DNA from: an uncultured Parasphingopyxis sp.
GTDB lineage: Bacteria; Pseudomonadota; Alphaproteobacteria; Sphingomonadales; Sphingomonadaceae
Assembly (NCBI RefSeq): GCF_937129435.1
Contig: NZ_CAKZNF010000054.1
Span: 1 to 64,000, forward strand
DNA length: 64,000 nt
Direction: 5' to 3'
The translations under genes were made by a program, and so were the position numbers. Positions 8,149 through 15,575 of the stretch are shown here, one piece after another (position 1 is the first letter of the stretch; every line of letters starts with the position of its first letter). The notes below the pieces were generated by a model, which had not been told where the DNA came from, ran no database searches, and worked only from the letters and a program-made list of their open reading frames with translations.

Positions 8149-8189
8149 CCATATGGACTGCAAAAAAGCCGATTCCTGCGGCTTTGCAT
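8149..8189 (-). terminator. minus-strand terminator / direct repeat copy B
   Basis: Read on the minus strand, AAAGCCG-(7)-CGGCTTT is followed by a T-run (8167-8162), ending the eleven-gene leftward operon. The same 40-bp sequence recurs at 5897-5938, so the accessory cassette between them is bracketed by two copies. Confidence 0.75.
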
Positions 8190-8251
8190 CATCGACCACG
8201 CGCGCTCGCATTGCTCCGAGAATGGTCCTAGTAGGGCCTGACAAAATTCAG

Positions 8252-8518
8252 TCAGCGCACATCGGGATAGCCCCGGCGCGATGTCACCCAGCGCCGTAGC
8301 GACTTGGCCGTGCGCAACCGCCGGTTGAGCGTCGCCAGTTCCTTCCGGCTCAGCCCCTTCGCTTTTTTCTCCTGTTCTATGCTCGCGATGCAGTCCGTCA
8401 GATTGTCGGCCATCTCACCCAGCGAGCGAGGCTCCTTTCGCGGCTCGGATGACGACGCTGGCGAACCTTCGTGCTGCGATTGCTTCATTCGTCCATTCTC
8501 CGCTGACGTAGTTTCCAT
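8252..8518 (-). CDS. hypothetical basic protein, last gene of leftward operon
   Basis: The last ORF before the minus-strand terminator. The start is uncertain: GTG 8527 (91 residues), ATG 8518 (88 residues, weak AAGGG eight bases upstream) or ATG 8413, just after the stop of the HGGxSTG gene (53 residues). The C-terminal half is a charged helical hairpin (IASIEQEKKAKGLSRKELA then LNRRLRTAKSLRRW), which suggests a nucleic-acid-binding or coiled-coil adaptor. The longer versions overlap the HGGxSTG gene in another frame by about 100 bp. No family recognised. Confidence 0.5.
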   Translation of the reverse strand: METTSAENGRMKQSQHEGSPASSSEPRKEPRSLGEMADNLTDCIASIEQEKKAKGLSRKELATLNRRLRTAKSLRRWVTSRRGYPDVR

Positions 8519-8693
8519 TCGCTTCACCCTTCGGCGCGCCCGTGTTTTTCCCGCCGTGCATCCGGCATCGCTGCCGCCCCTTCATCGCCGGGGATTGGCA
8601 GGCCGTCCCCTTGCGCGTTTTCGCTCCGCACCGAGGCGAGGCGTGGGCCGCTTCCATCGAGTTTTGGCATGCGCTCTTCGCTTCGTTGTGCAT
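8415..8693 (-). CDS. HGGxSTG-motif protein
   Basis: The 92-residue product has the hallmark CGAKTRKGTACQSPAMKGR stretch with the next residues CRMHGGKNTGAPKG, i.e. the HGGxxTG motif plus spaced cysteines that could bind a metal. The ATG at 8693 has a perfect GGAGG eight bases upstream, which decides the start. Its first 170 bp lie inside the 3' end of the preceding gene in another frame, and its end overlaps the next gene. Proteins of this type are frequent in alphaproteobacterial prophages and gene transfer regions and have no established function. The strong ribosome-binding site within a coding region argues that this is a genuine overlapping gene. Confidence 0.8.
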   Translation of the reverse strand: MHNEAKSACQNSMEAAHASPRCGAKTRKGTACQSPAMKGRQRCRMHGGKNTGAPKGEANGNYVSGEWTNEAIAARRFASVVIRAAKGASLAG

Positions 8694-9333
8694 GGCTTTG
8701 ACCTCCAAAATCTTGACCCTCCCCCTCAATGTGGACGTGCTGATGGTGGTGGACGTGCTTTTCCTGAACGACCTTGATCGTCTGTTTCGACTTTCGGCCC
8801 TTGCTCCGCATCTTCCGCAGCGTGTCCATCTGGATCGCATAGGTTTTGGAAAGGCGCGCGAGGGTTGCAGCATTGCGTTCTGCGCCCCTTATTGCCCACT
8901 CTGCGTTAGGGATCGTGGCGAAGTGGACGGCTACCATCTGCGCCGCCAATGCGGCCTCCATCGGATTGCGGGGCTTGATGGACTGAATAAAGGTGATCGC
9001 GAAAGAAAGCTGGTCGCTGTTCGGAACAAGCTTGCCCTCTTCCTCGTCCCAAAATTCCCGACAAAGCGCCTGCAATTGATCGAGGAAAACGTGCGCGGTC
9101 TGGCTGCTGTTCGTCCCGAACGCATCGGCGAGCATTGCCCACCATGTATCGTCATCGCTGTAAGGCGAACGCACGGCATGGCGCGAAGTGCTGCTGCTCC
9201 GTTCCATAATCGCGTCAAGCACAACCGGGCGCTTGCGATGGCGGCGCACAGCCTCCGCGATCTTCGGTCCGTCGCGCTCGTCAAATTCGCGGCCTTCGGG
9301 CGGCATCGACTTAAATTCGGGCTTTTCGGCCAT
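8524..9333 (-). CDS. hypothetical phage protein with His-rich segment
   Basis: The ATG at 9333 overlaps the upstream stop (TAATG) and gives 269 residues. The central part (about 65-185) is helical with a conserved-looking PRNPMEAALAAQMVAVHFAT stretch; this is followed by basic residues and HVHHHQHVHIEGEG, a His-rich motif that might bind metal. The last 57 codons, after that motif, overlap the HGGxSTG gene in a different frame and have a low-complexity sequence, so the functional core probably ends near residue 210. I recall homologues in sphingomonad prophages annotated only as hypothetical. It is part of the overlapping early operon. Confidence 0.7.
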   Translation of the reverse strand: MAEKPEFKSMPPEGREFDERDGPKIAEAVRRHRKRPVVLDAIMERSSSTSRHAVRSPYSDDDTWWAMLADAFGTNSSQTAHVFLDQLQALCREFWDEEEGKLVPNSDQLSFAITFIQSIKPRNPMEAALAAQMVAVHFATIPNAEWAIRGAERNAATLARLSKTYAIQMDTLRKMRSKGRKSKQTIKVVQEKHVHHHQHVHIEGEGQDFGGQSHAQRSEERMPKLDGSGPRLASVRSENAQGDGLPIPGDEGAAAMPDARREKHGRAEG

Positions 9334-9554
9334 TAGCCAACCATCCTCGTCCAGTGTGTCGGCGTGAAATTGAGCGGGTTTCCGCCGAGCGTGCGCCATT
9401 CACCATCCGTGAATTTCGCCGGGCGGTATTTGTCTGCCCGGTAATCATCCCCGGCATCGAGCACAGCCAACTCGCCTTCCTCTGGCACGACTGAGATCGG
9501 TTGCCGGTGAAACTTCATCCCAAGGGCTTCGGTGTGAACCAGTGGAATCCTCAT
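9333..9554 (-). CDS. hypothetical small protein (73 aa)
   Basis: Starts at an ATGA overlap with the upstream gene and ends with TAATG overlapping the downstream start, so both ends are fixed by translational coupling. The 73-residue product contains short beta-like segments (HRQPISVVPEEGELAVLD) and a W/T-rich end (DGEWRTLGGNPLNFTPTHW). No signal peptide, no membrane span, no motif I recognise. It belongs to the early operon after the primase and helicase genes. Confidence 0.65.
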   Translation of the reverse strand: MRIPLVHTEALGMKFHRQPISVVPEEGELAVLDAGDDYRADKYRPAKFTDGEWRTLGGNPLNFTPTHWTRMVG

Positions 9555-10006
9555 TGTCCCAACTCCCACAGCAGGACCGCGCCAGCAGGGGGGCGGACGT
9601 TGAACACGCGGCGGATATCGCCCTGGGGAGCAAGCGCAGCGTCATCGAGAAGCACGAGCTTGCGGGAGCCATTGAGCCACACGGCGAGGCCGGGGCGCGC
9701 GTCCGACATGGGATCATCAACCGCGCCGAACAAATGCAGCGGCTTCCACCCCAGCGCCAAGGCTTGCGCGGCATAGCCCGAACCGGCGAGCCAGAGAGCA
9801 TCGGCGACGACTTGCCGCCAGAGGCCGCCCCATCCCATCGCGGCACGCGGGGCGCTCATCTTTTCGAGACTGCGCAACCCTAGAACGAGATCGGGCGGAA
9901 GCGGGTCATTAGGGGCAATAGGGTCATTAGGGGGGCTATCTACCCTAACGACCCTATCGTCCCCGGCGTCGTCGAACGCCCTTGCCCTGTCGAGCCACTT
10001 ACCCAT
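9551..10006 (-). CDS. hypothetical protein (151 aa) following DUF3987 gene
   Basis: Starts 8 bp inside the end of the DUF3987 gene. The N-terminal 45 residues are Pro- and Asp-rich and probably disordered (DSPPNDPIAPNDPLPPD). The rest is an ordered alpha/beta domain with VVADALWLAGSGYAAQALAL and GWKPLHLFG, a pattern I have seen in proteins placed beside DUF3987 genes in alphaproteobacterial mobile elements, and a beta-rich end (GLAVWLNGSRKLVLLDD). The constant neighbourhood suggests an accessory role in element replication, not demonstrated here. Confidence 0.65.
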   Translation of the reverse strand: MGKWLDRARAFDDAGDDRVVRVDSPPNDPIAPNDPLPPDLVLGLRSLEKMSAPRAAMGWGGLWRQVVADALWLAGSGYAAQALALGWKPLHLFGAVDDPMSDARPGLAVWLNGSRKLVLLDDAALAPQGDIRRVFNVRPPAGAVLLWELGQ

Positions 10007-11507
10007 CGGAATCCTCCAGCAGTTGCGCGCAGACCGTGAAATCCTTGGATTGCCGCCCCGAAGTGTCGCCAGATCGTTCCCCGTCGGAGAAGAAGATTCC
10101 GTTTTCGACGAGGTATGCGGCTGCGTCGTCCATGGCAGTTCCGGATCGCATCGGGGCCAAATGCGTCTTGTGCGGCGAGCGCTTCAATTCACGAAGGTTG
10201 ACCCGCGAGCTCCCAAGGCTCCTGACATATTTTGCCAGCATGGCCGCGTTGCGTTCGACTTCGGGCAGAGCAGCGGCACCGAACACGCGCAGGGCGGACG
10301 GCTTTGCATAATCCTCTACAAAGTCGATTGCGGCCCCGACCGTTTCGCGTGAGATCGCTTGCGGCTCATCGCCACCACGGCTTGCCCATGCGAGATATTC
10401 GCTAACGAGAGCGAGCCGAGGGATCAGGCCGCGACACTTGCCGACAAACCCCTTGTAAAGCCCGTGCGCGGCGCGAGCGGCGCGCTGATTCTGTTTTCCC
10501 CAATCCTCGAAAAGATCGGCCCCGGCGTCGTCGAACGGGATCGTTCGCGGAGCAATCTCACCTTCACGGCCCATTCCCCATGGCATTTCGATAAGCGCGC
10601 GGTAGATCGAACCAACGCGCTCTAATCCATAGACAGGCCGCGACCGGGCGAAGTCTATTTCCGCAGGCCACGCATAGAGAAATCGCGCCGCCATCCCATC
10701 ATCACTCGATTGCAATACTGTGTCGCGGAACTTGTCAGGCTGGATTGAGCCAAGCACCGATACGCCGTTGAAAGGAACGTGCGTCGTGCCGCCGCCCTTC
10801 CTGTCTGCCGTGTATTGCCCACCCCGGAAGGCTTCTAGCCAGAAGGGCTTGCCGCCAGAATTGTAGCGGTCGAACGATTCGAGCCAGCCGGTCAGCTCGT
10901 CCCGGTGGCACAGCACGCCATTGCGATTGCCTTGGAGAACGCCAACCAACGCCTCCACAGTGGTATCTTTGACCACGCACCGACGCCGAGCAGGCTCTTG
11001 TGGTTCGTCCGCCGTTTCGGGCTTTGCGGGCGTCTCCTTGCCTTCCTTCACAGCAGCCTTCACCGCCGCCTGCCAGTTGTCATATTCCGCCCTGGCTACG
11101 TCGCGCTCTACCTCGAACTTGCGCCGAATGTCGCCATGTTCTTTCGCAAAATCCGCTTCAATGTCGGAAAGAGGATCAACCATCGCGTCGATAGCGGGGC
11201 TTTTGTTGGAGGACGGATCGCCGACGCACGCGGCCCACAACACGGAAGGCTCAGACCAGTCCCCCCAAGGTGACACGCGGCGCTTTCCTCCGATGGCGGA
11301 CGCCGCAGCCGCCAAGAACGCAAGGGCCGCGTTGTCGGGCGCCGAACCCTTCGCCTTCGCAATGTCGCAGATAAGGGGCCAGAGATCTCCGAACATTTCG
11401 CCCGGCATGACGGGGGAGGCTCCGCGCCCCTCGTCGAGAATTGCCATGTCAGGACCGAGCGACACCACTTCGGCCGTCGCCCGGATTTGTTCTGCCACCA
11501 TATTCAT
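9999..11507 (-). CDS. DUF3987 family helicase/primase-associated ATPase-like protein
   Basis: A 502-residue protein overlapping the primase gene by ATGA. Residues 96-104 (GDPSSNKSP) form a Walker-A-like loop, and HRDELTGWLESFDRY near 200 is the Walker-B-like acidic segment typical of DUF3987 proteins. A following SVLGSIQPDKF region and a late helical part complete the fold. These proteins regularly sit next to a CHC2/Toprim primase in phages and integrative elements and are thought to act in initiation of element replication. Residues about 130-180 form a charged, Lys/Glu/Pro-rich insertion, probably a coiled coil or linker. Confidence 0.85.
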   Translation of the reverse strand: MNMVAEQIRATAEVVSLGPDMAILDEGRGASPVMPGEMFGDLWPLICDIAKAKGSAPDNAALAFLAAAASAIGGKRRVSPWGDWSEPSVLWAACVGDPSSNKSPAIDAMVDPLSDIEADFAKEHGDIRRKFEVERDVARAEYDNWQAAVKAAVKEGKETPAKPETADEPQEPARRRCVVKDTTVEALVGVLQGNRNGVLCHRDELTGWLESFDRYNSGGKPFWLEAFRGGQYTADRKGGGTTHVPFNGVSVLGSIQPDKFRDTVLQSSDDGMAARFLYAWPAEIDFARSRPVYGLERVGSIYRALIEMPWGMGREGEIAPRTIPFDDAGADLFEDWGKQNQRAARAAHGLYKGFVGKCRGLIPRLALVSEYLAWASRGGDEPQAISRETVGAAIDFVEDYAKPSALRVFGAAALPEVERNAAMLAKYVRSLGSSRVNLRELKRSPHKTHLAPMRSGTAMDDAAAYLVENGIFFSDGERSGDTSGRQSKDFTVCAQLLEDSDG

Positions 11508-12511
11508 GCCGCCACCCTCTGATTGTTGGTTAAATGTTGGTTCCAGTCTTTCGCGCCATCGGGAGGCCAGTAGATCGAGACGGCCCGCCCCTGATCCTTG
11601 AATGCTTCCGCCGCACCTTTTCTCGGCTTGGGCTTTTCCGCGCCCAGCACTGCCATGCGGCCCGCATCATCGTTGTCGGCTGCAATGCCGATCGAACGCA
11701 CGCCGTCCGGCAGGATGAGCCGCGACATCATCGCTTCGCCGGTCACAGCAAGCGCCGGAGGGCCGAGCAGTTGGGACAGGCTCAACCCATCCTCGATACC
11801 GCCCGACACCAGCATTTCAGATTGCACGGGGCCGAGACGTACCGCGCCGCCTATGATCGAGCCGAGGCCGAGCTTGGGCTTCGGGACATTGGCTTTCTTC
11901 ATGCCGGCGACGCTTTCGCCTTCGCCGAATTCGTCCAGAAACGTTCGTTGTATCCCAGTCGGATTGCCGTCCGCATCCTGCACCAGTGCTATCATGCATG
12001 GCAGGACTGGCAGCGGATCGGGAACCGCCCAGCCCGCCTCGACATATTGCGCACGCGGGTATGCAAGGCGCGAGAAGCGCAACGACGACGGAAGGGGTAT
12101 GGTGATGGCCCGGCCCTTCAGATACGCCTCCACGGGACTCCCTGCGGCCTCCACGGCGTTGCGCCAGATGCGTTCGGCGGACGATATCGTCGCTTTTGGT
12201 CTTGTGGGTGGCAGCGCGTCGATATCGCGACATTTGGGTATCAGCCCGGCATCCAACCGCTCCGCCGCTTCCCGATAGCCGACACCCTCAGCGAGACGGA
12301 CGTAATCGACGACATCGCCAGTCGCGCCGCACCCGTGACAGTAAAATCTCAGCCCGCCCGCGAAGATGGTGAAGGACGGCGTTTTTTCCCGGTGGAAGGG
12401 GCAGAGCGCCTTATATTCATTCCCGGCGCGTATGAGTTCCACTGACCGCCCGACGACGGCCGGGAGCGGGTTGGCTTCCCGGATCGCGTCGAAATCGATT
12501 GTGCCGGTCAT
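11504..12511 (-). CDS. DnaG-like primase with CHC2 zinc finger and Toprim domain
   Basis: A 335-residue primase that would make RNA primers for replication of the element. The CHC2 zinc finger is complete: C37, H40, C58 and C61 (CPFH...CHGC). A Toprim domain follows, with SGGIEDGLSLSQLLG near 240 in the position of the catalytic-glutamate motif and IAADNDDAGR near 280 as the acidic D-x-D motif. It is shorter than chromosomal DnaG because the helicase-binding domain is absent; the co-expressed DUF3987 protein may take that role. Start and stop overlap the neighbouring genes by four bases each. Confidence 0.9.
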   Translation of the reverse strand: MTGTIDFDAIREANPLPAVVGRSVELIRAGNEYKALCPFHREKTPSFTIFAGGLRFYCHGCGATGDVVDYVRLAEGVGYREAAERLDAGLIPKCRDIDALPPTRPKATISSAERIWRNAVEAAGSPVEAYLKGRAITIPLPSSLRFSRLAYPRAQYVEAGWAVPDPLPVLPCMIALVQDADGNPTGIQRTFLDEFGEGESVAGMKKANVPKPKLGLGSIIGGAVRLGPVQSEMLVSGGIEDGLSLSQLLGPPALAVTGEAMMSRLILPDGVRSIGIAADNDDAGRMAVLGAEKPKPRKGAAEAFKDQGRAVSIYWPPDGAKDWNQHLTNNQRVAA

Positions 12512-12750
12512 TGCGCCACCACCCTGCCCGTGCAGAGAAGCATCACTGTCGGTCGGTTCGCCTGGGCGAGATATTCGCGTCCGGCGTCTTCTGCCTCGTC
12601 ACGGTTCGACCAGTGCGACAATTGCTCGAAAGGACGCGACCAGCTGCCATCATGCCGGAGCAGCTTCAGGTTCCAGCCCGGACCCTGAGCAGGCAATGCC
12701 GTCACAACGTCAATGCCGAGCCGACGATAGATCGAGGGGCCTTTAGACAT
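12508..12750 (-). CDS. hypothetical small protein (80 aa)
   Basis: The ATG at 12750 lies 8 bp inside the upstream gene and the stop overlaps the primase start (ATGA). The product contains LKLLRHDGSWSRPFEQLSHW and a C-terminal hydrophobic strand (RPTVMLLCTGRVV), which suggests a small alpha/beta fold. No motif recognised. Its place directly ahead of the primase, with coupled translation, suggests a part in replication or regulation of the element. Confidence 0.6.
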   Translation of the reverse strand: MSKGPSIYRRLGIDVVTALPAQGPGWNLKLLRHDGSWSRPFEQLSHWSNRDEAEDAGREYLAQANRPTVMLLCTGRVVAQ

Positions 12751-12937
12751 CGCGCGTCTCCCCGAACCACAGGCGGGCAAATTCACGAGACTGCCGCCGA
12801 TCCATGCCGCGTTCGCTTAGCCAGTGCGCTTGATATTTCCGGGTGATGCGAGTATTAAATCCGGTGTTCCCGCCGTTAATGGAAACATCGGAAGAGCCGT
12901 CACACGCCCGTGGCGGCTTTTCTATTTGTGGCGTCAT
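12743..12937 (-). CDS. hypothetical small basic protein (64 aa)
   Basis: An AAGGAG seven bases upstream of the ATG at 12937 selects this start over two other in-frame ATGs. The 64-residue product has a polar N-terminus (INGGNTGFNTRITRKYQ) and a basic helical C-terminus (RGMDRRQSREFARLWFG), consistent with nucleic-acid binding. Its first 38 bp overlap the end of the preceding small gene in another frame, and its stop overlaps the next start. Family unknown. Confidence 0.6.
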   Translation of the reverse strand: MTPQIEKPPRACDGSSDVSINGGNTGFNTRITRKYQAHWLSERGMDRRQSREFARLWFGETRDV

Positions 12938-13103
12938 CGCCATTCTCCTTGTCGGTAATTTCCGCCGTGATGGCGGCTTCGGTGAGATCGTCCGCAAGCA
13001 CCTGCGCCCAGGCAGCCAGCGCCTCGACATCTGTTGGTGCCGATGCCTTGAGCGCTGCCAGCGAGAGCCGGGCCGATGTGCGGAGATTGTCGGGAGAGGC
13101 CAT
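12900..13103 (-). CDS. hypothetical small helical protein (67 aa)
   Basis: Start and upstream stop overlap as TGATG, so its translation depends on the excisionase-like gene. The product is nearly all helix, with an Ala-rich amphipathic section (LSLAALKASAPTDVEALAAW then AQVLADDLTEAAI), and an unstructured polar tail. Such short helical proteins in early phage operons are often dimeric accessory factors; no family could be named. Confidence 0.55.
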   Translation of the reverse strand: MASPDNLRTSARLSLAALKASAPTDVEALAAWAQVLADDLTEAAITAEITDKENGDDATNRKAATGV

Positions 13104-13276
13104 CAGGCGGCTTCGCGTGCGTCGTCGAGGTCGAGCAGCGCGCGAACAGAGCGCGCCGTGATGAGCGTTACGCCATCAACCTTTCTGGTTTCGAGACGGC
13201 CCGCGCCGATCAATTCATAAGTTTTGGATTTGCCCCACGGAAGCTCGGCAATCCGGTATGCGAGAGGTTCGGCCAT
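13103..13276 (-). CDS. AlpA/excisionase-like small DNA-binding protein
   Basis: The ATG at 13276 gives 57 residues; the frame is open a little further but the first convincing start is here. The sequence follows the winged-helix pattern of AlpA/Xis proteins: RIAELPWGKSKTYELIGAG (helix-turn-helix), then RLETRKVDGVTLITARSVRALL, where the wing and final helix are expected. These proteins bind near attachment sites, promote excision and often regulate the integrase. Location 1.1 kb from the integrase gene and beside a seven-unit direct repeat array supports that role. It is the first gene of the leftward early operon. Confidence 0.7.
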   Translation of the reverse strand: MAEPLAYRIAELPWGKSKTYELIGAGRLETRKVDGVTLITARSVRALLDLDDAREAA

Positions 13277-13354
13277 GTTCAGTCCTTCCAATGCAGTTCG
13301 CATGGGCATTATAGGACGAAACAGCCGTTAGAATATTGAATTCAAACGACAAAA

Positions 13355-13425
13355 GCCGACACTTCGGGGACGCTCCAAGGACACCCGCAGACACATTTAG
13401 GACACTTCGGGGACGCCTGCGGACA
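13355..13425. repeat. seven-unit 11-bp phased repeat array (GGACRC core)
   Basis: Seven consecutive units start at 13355, 13366, 13377, 13388, 13398, 13409 and 13420. Each carries GGAC[AG]C or a close variant (CGACAC, AGACAC, GGACAG) followed by about five variable bases. Units 1 and 5 and units 2 and 6 share longer identity, so that 13357-13372 equals 13400-13415. The 10-11 bp period puts every core on the same face of the helix. Probable protein-binding array (excisionase or replication initiator) in the gap upstream of the excisionase-like gene. Confidence 0.75.
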
Positions 13426-13428
13426 GGT

Positions 13429-14385
13429 TCAGGCGGAGGCCCACTCCCTCCACTTCGGATAGAGCCGCTCTAGCCGCTTGCACGCGCCTTCGGCGCCAAT
13501 GTGCCAATTTTTGTCCAGTTGCTCTTTGGCAACGATGGAAAGCGCAGCGTCACTGACGCATTTTCCGGACACAATTAGTTCGTGCATTGCCTGCAAATAG
13601 GGCCACGCCTCTTTTTGCTTGGCCCCCAACTTCGGCAGCGGCTTGCCCGCGAGCGCCTTTGCGAGCCCATCCCTGTCAAGAAACAGAAAAGCAGTGTCAC
13701 CCCAAATCTCTCTGAATCTGTCCGCCGACCGCTGGTGAACGAACAGGCCGGGATATGCGATTGTGCACGCCTCAAATCGGTCGGTCCAAAGATCCTCGGT
13801 ATTCCACACGCCGGGGCGGGCCTGCACAAATTCGCCCAACTCATCACGCATGAAGGTCTGAAAGGATTGCCCCTCCCGTCCCATGGCAGTGAGCCAGCGC
13901 ATTGCCACATCCATGCGGCGCTTACTTGATGCGCGACGCTTAAATTCCGCCACGGCAGCAAGCCTATCCTGAATATGGAGGAAATCGCGAACGTGCATAT
14001 CCTGCTGCCTGGCAGGCAGAATGACCGGCGCTTGGGGCTTGTTCTTCAAGACATTGAAGCCGTAGCTGGGTCGGGAGCTAACCACCGAGACAGGCCGAAC
14101 GGCTATCCGCCGTCGCGCCATTTCAAGATTCCTCGCAGCCACGATGGAGGGAATGTCCATCGTGATGATCTGATCGAGACTATGGGCATCCACGTCATAC
14201 CCGCAATATTCGCGCGGTTCGTCGCCGGTCCATTTATCCCCGCACAGGTGGCCTCCGACTTGGTGCAGCGCTTCCCCGAGGAAAATAAACCGCCTTGGCG
14301 GTTCCGGCCAATCTGATTTGCGGCCCCAAAAATCTGTCTGATTTCGCCCTGGGGGGTGATGCTTCCGAAATCTCTCCATCATCAT
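13429..14385 (-). CDS. hypothetical protein beside integrase (318 aa)
   Basis: The start overlaps the integrase stop (three successive ATG codons at 14385, 14382 and 14379; the first has AAGG about seven bases upstream). The product is a soluble, moderately basic protein. The N-terminal third has aromatic and His-rich segments (HHPPGRNQTDFWGRKSDW), the middle a VILPARQQDMHVRDFLHIQD stretch, and the C-terminal third looks alpha/beta with ELIVSGKCVSDAALSIVAKE. No catalytic motif is visible. Coupling to the integrase suggests a role in integration, excision or element maintenance. Its stop codon region overlaps the last unit of the 11-bp repeat array. Confidence 0.6.
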   Translation of the reverse strand: MMMERFRKHHPPGRNQTDFWGRKSDWPEPPRRFIFLGEALHQVGGHLCGDKWTGDEPREYCGYDVDAHSLDQIITMDIPSIVAARNLEMARRRIAVRPVSVVSSRPSYGFNVLKNKPQAPVILPARQQDMHVRDFLHIQDRLAAVAEFKRRASSKRRMDVAMRWLTAMGREGQSFQTFMRDELGEFVQARPGVWNTEDLWTDRFEACTIAYPGLFVHQRSADRFREIWGDTAFLFLDRDGLAKALAGKPLPKLGAKQKEAWPYLQAMHELIVSGKCVSDAALSIVAKEQLDKNWHIGAEGACKRLERLYPKWREWASA

Positions 14386-15575
14386 GCGCCCGCCTTCACA
14401 ATAGAAACGACGTTCGATTGAACGCCGGTCACATAGTCAGCCCAGCGGTCCATCAACTCGCGCCGTTCGTCGAAATAGGTGGCGCGCAAATAGGCCGACA
14501 CAACATCATCGCCCGGTAGATGGCCTAGAGCCGCCTCCCCTACTTCATGCCGGGCCTTCGCGACCTCAGCAGCCCAATCCCGGAAGCCGCTTCGAGACGT
14601 GCCGTGCGGTGTATATTCGCCGAACCCGGCCCGGCGCATAGCGGATTTCATCGTCGCGTCGGAAATAGGCTGCCCACGCTTCGTGCCGGGAAATACCAAA
14701 TCATCAGGGCCAAGCCGGTCAAACCACGGCAGCGAACGGATTAACGCAATCGCCGGGGAAGATAGCGGCACCATATGCAGCTTGTTCGTCTTGTATCGCG
14801 CCTTCGGAATCACCCATCGGGCACTTGCAAAATCCAACTCGCGGAATGGCATCCAGCGGACTTCACCCGGACGAGCAGCCGTCAACAACTCGAACATGAG
14901 CGCAAACCGTCCGACCGATTGGCGCGTATCATTCGCGCCCCTCATCGCGTTCCACAACATAGGGATTTCCTCGTAGGGAACGGCGGGAAAGCTGCGAGTT
15001 TCCTTTCCCTGATCGCCCAGAAGCGTTCTGGTCGCCCGCATCGGGGCCTGTTCGTCTCGCCAGTCCTTGCTGCAAGCGTAGTCGAGGATGCGACCGATCC
15101 GCGACAGCACCCGCCTCGCAGCCTCTGGCTTCGTTTCCCAAATTGGTTCCATAGCAGCCGCGATGTCGCGTGGCCGGATTTCATCAACCTGTCGCTTTCC
15201 CAATTTCGGGAACGCGTGATGCTCCAGCATCGTCATCCATTGATTTTGATGTTTTCCGGCCCTCCACTTCTTTCGGAAAATCTCAAACGCTTCACGCGCG
15301 ACGGCCTCGAATGTCGGGACCGTCTCGTTGAGCCTTTCCCATTCGATACGCGGATCGCGGCCATCCTTCGCCCATTTGCGCCATCGATTCGCCCGGTCGC
15401 GCGCTTCCGCGAGGGAAAGGTGGCCGCCTAACCCATAGTCCCTACGCTTGCCGTCAAACTGGACGCGCAGCACCCAACTCCGCGAACCTGACGGACGAAC
15501 AAGCAGGTATAAGCCCTTCTCGTCGGCATGGCGGCCCGGTCCAGCCCGCTTAACCTTCAATGCTGTTAGAGCCAC
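14382..15575 (-). CDS. tyrosine recombinase/integrase (DUF4102, P4-type)
   Basis: A GTG start at 15575 is chosen because AGGAG lies about seven bases upstream; this gives 397 residues. The N-terminal arm-binding domain (DUF4102 type) has DEKGLYLLVRPSGSRSW and GLGGHLSLAEARDRA; a SAM-like core-binding domain follows; the catalytic domain carries AARPGEVR (Arg I), HGTSRSGFR (His and Arg II), LGHLPGDD (His III) and SAYLRATYF (probable Tyr nucleophile). The His-x3-Arg spacing differs from the common HxxR. It would recombine the element into the tRNA-Gln gene 169 bp away, in the orientation usual for tRNA-targeting integrases. Confidence 0.9.
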   Translation of the reverse strand: MALTALKVKRAGPGRHADEKGLYLLVRPSGSRSWVLRVQFDGKRRDYGLGGHLSLAEARDRANRWRKWAKDGRDPRIEWERLNETVPTFEAVAREAFEIFRKKWRAGKHQNQWMTMLEHHAFPKLGKRQVDEIRPRDIAAAMEPIWETKPEAARRVLSRIGRILDYACSKDWRDEQAPMRATRTLLGDQGKETRSFPAVPYEEIPMLWNAMRGANDTRQSVGRFALMFELLTAARPGEVRWMPFRELDFASARWVIPKARYKTNKLHMVPLSSPAIALIRSLPWFDRLGPDDLVFPGTKRGQPISDATMKSAMRRAGFGEYTPHGTSRSGFRDWAAEVAKARHEVGEAALGHLPGDDVVSAYLRATYFDERRELMDRWADYVTGVQSNVVSIVKAGA

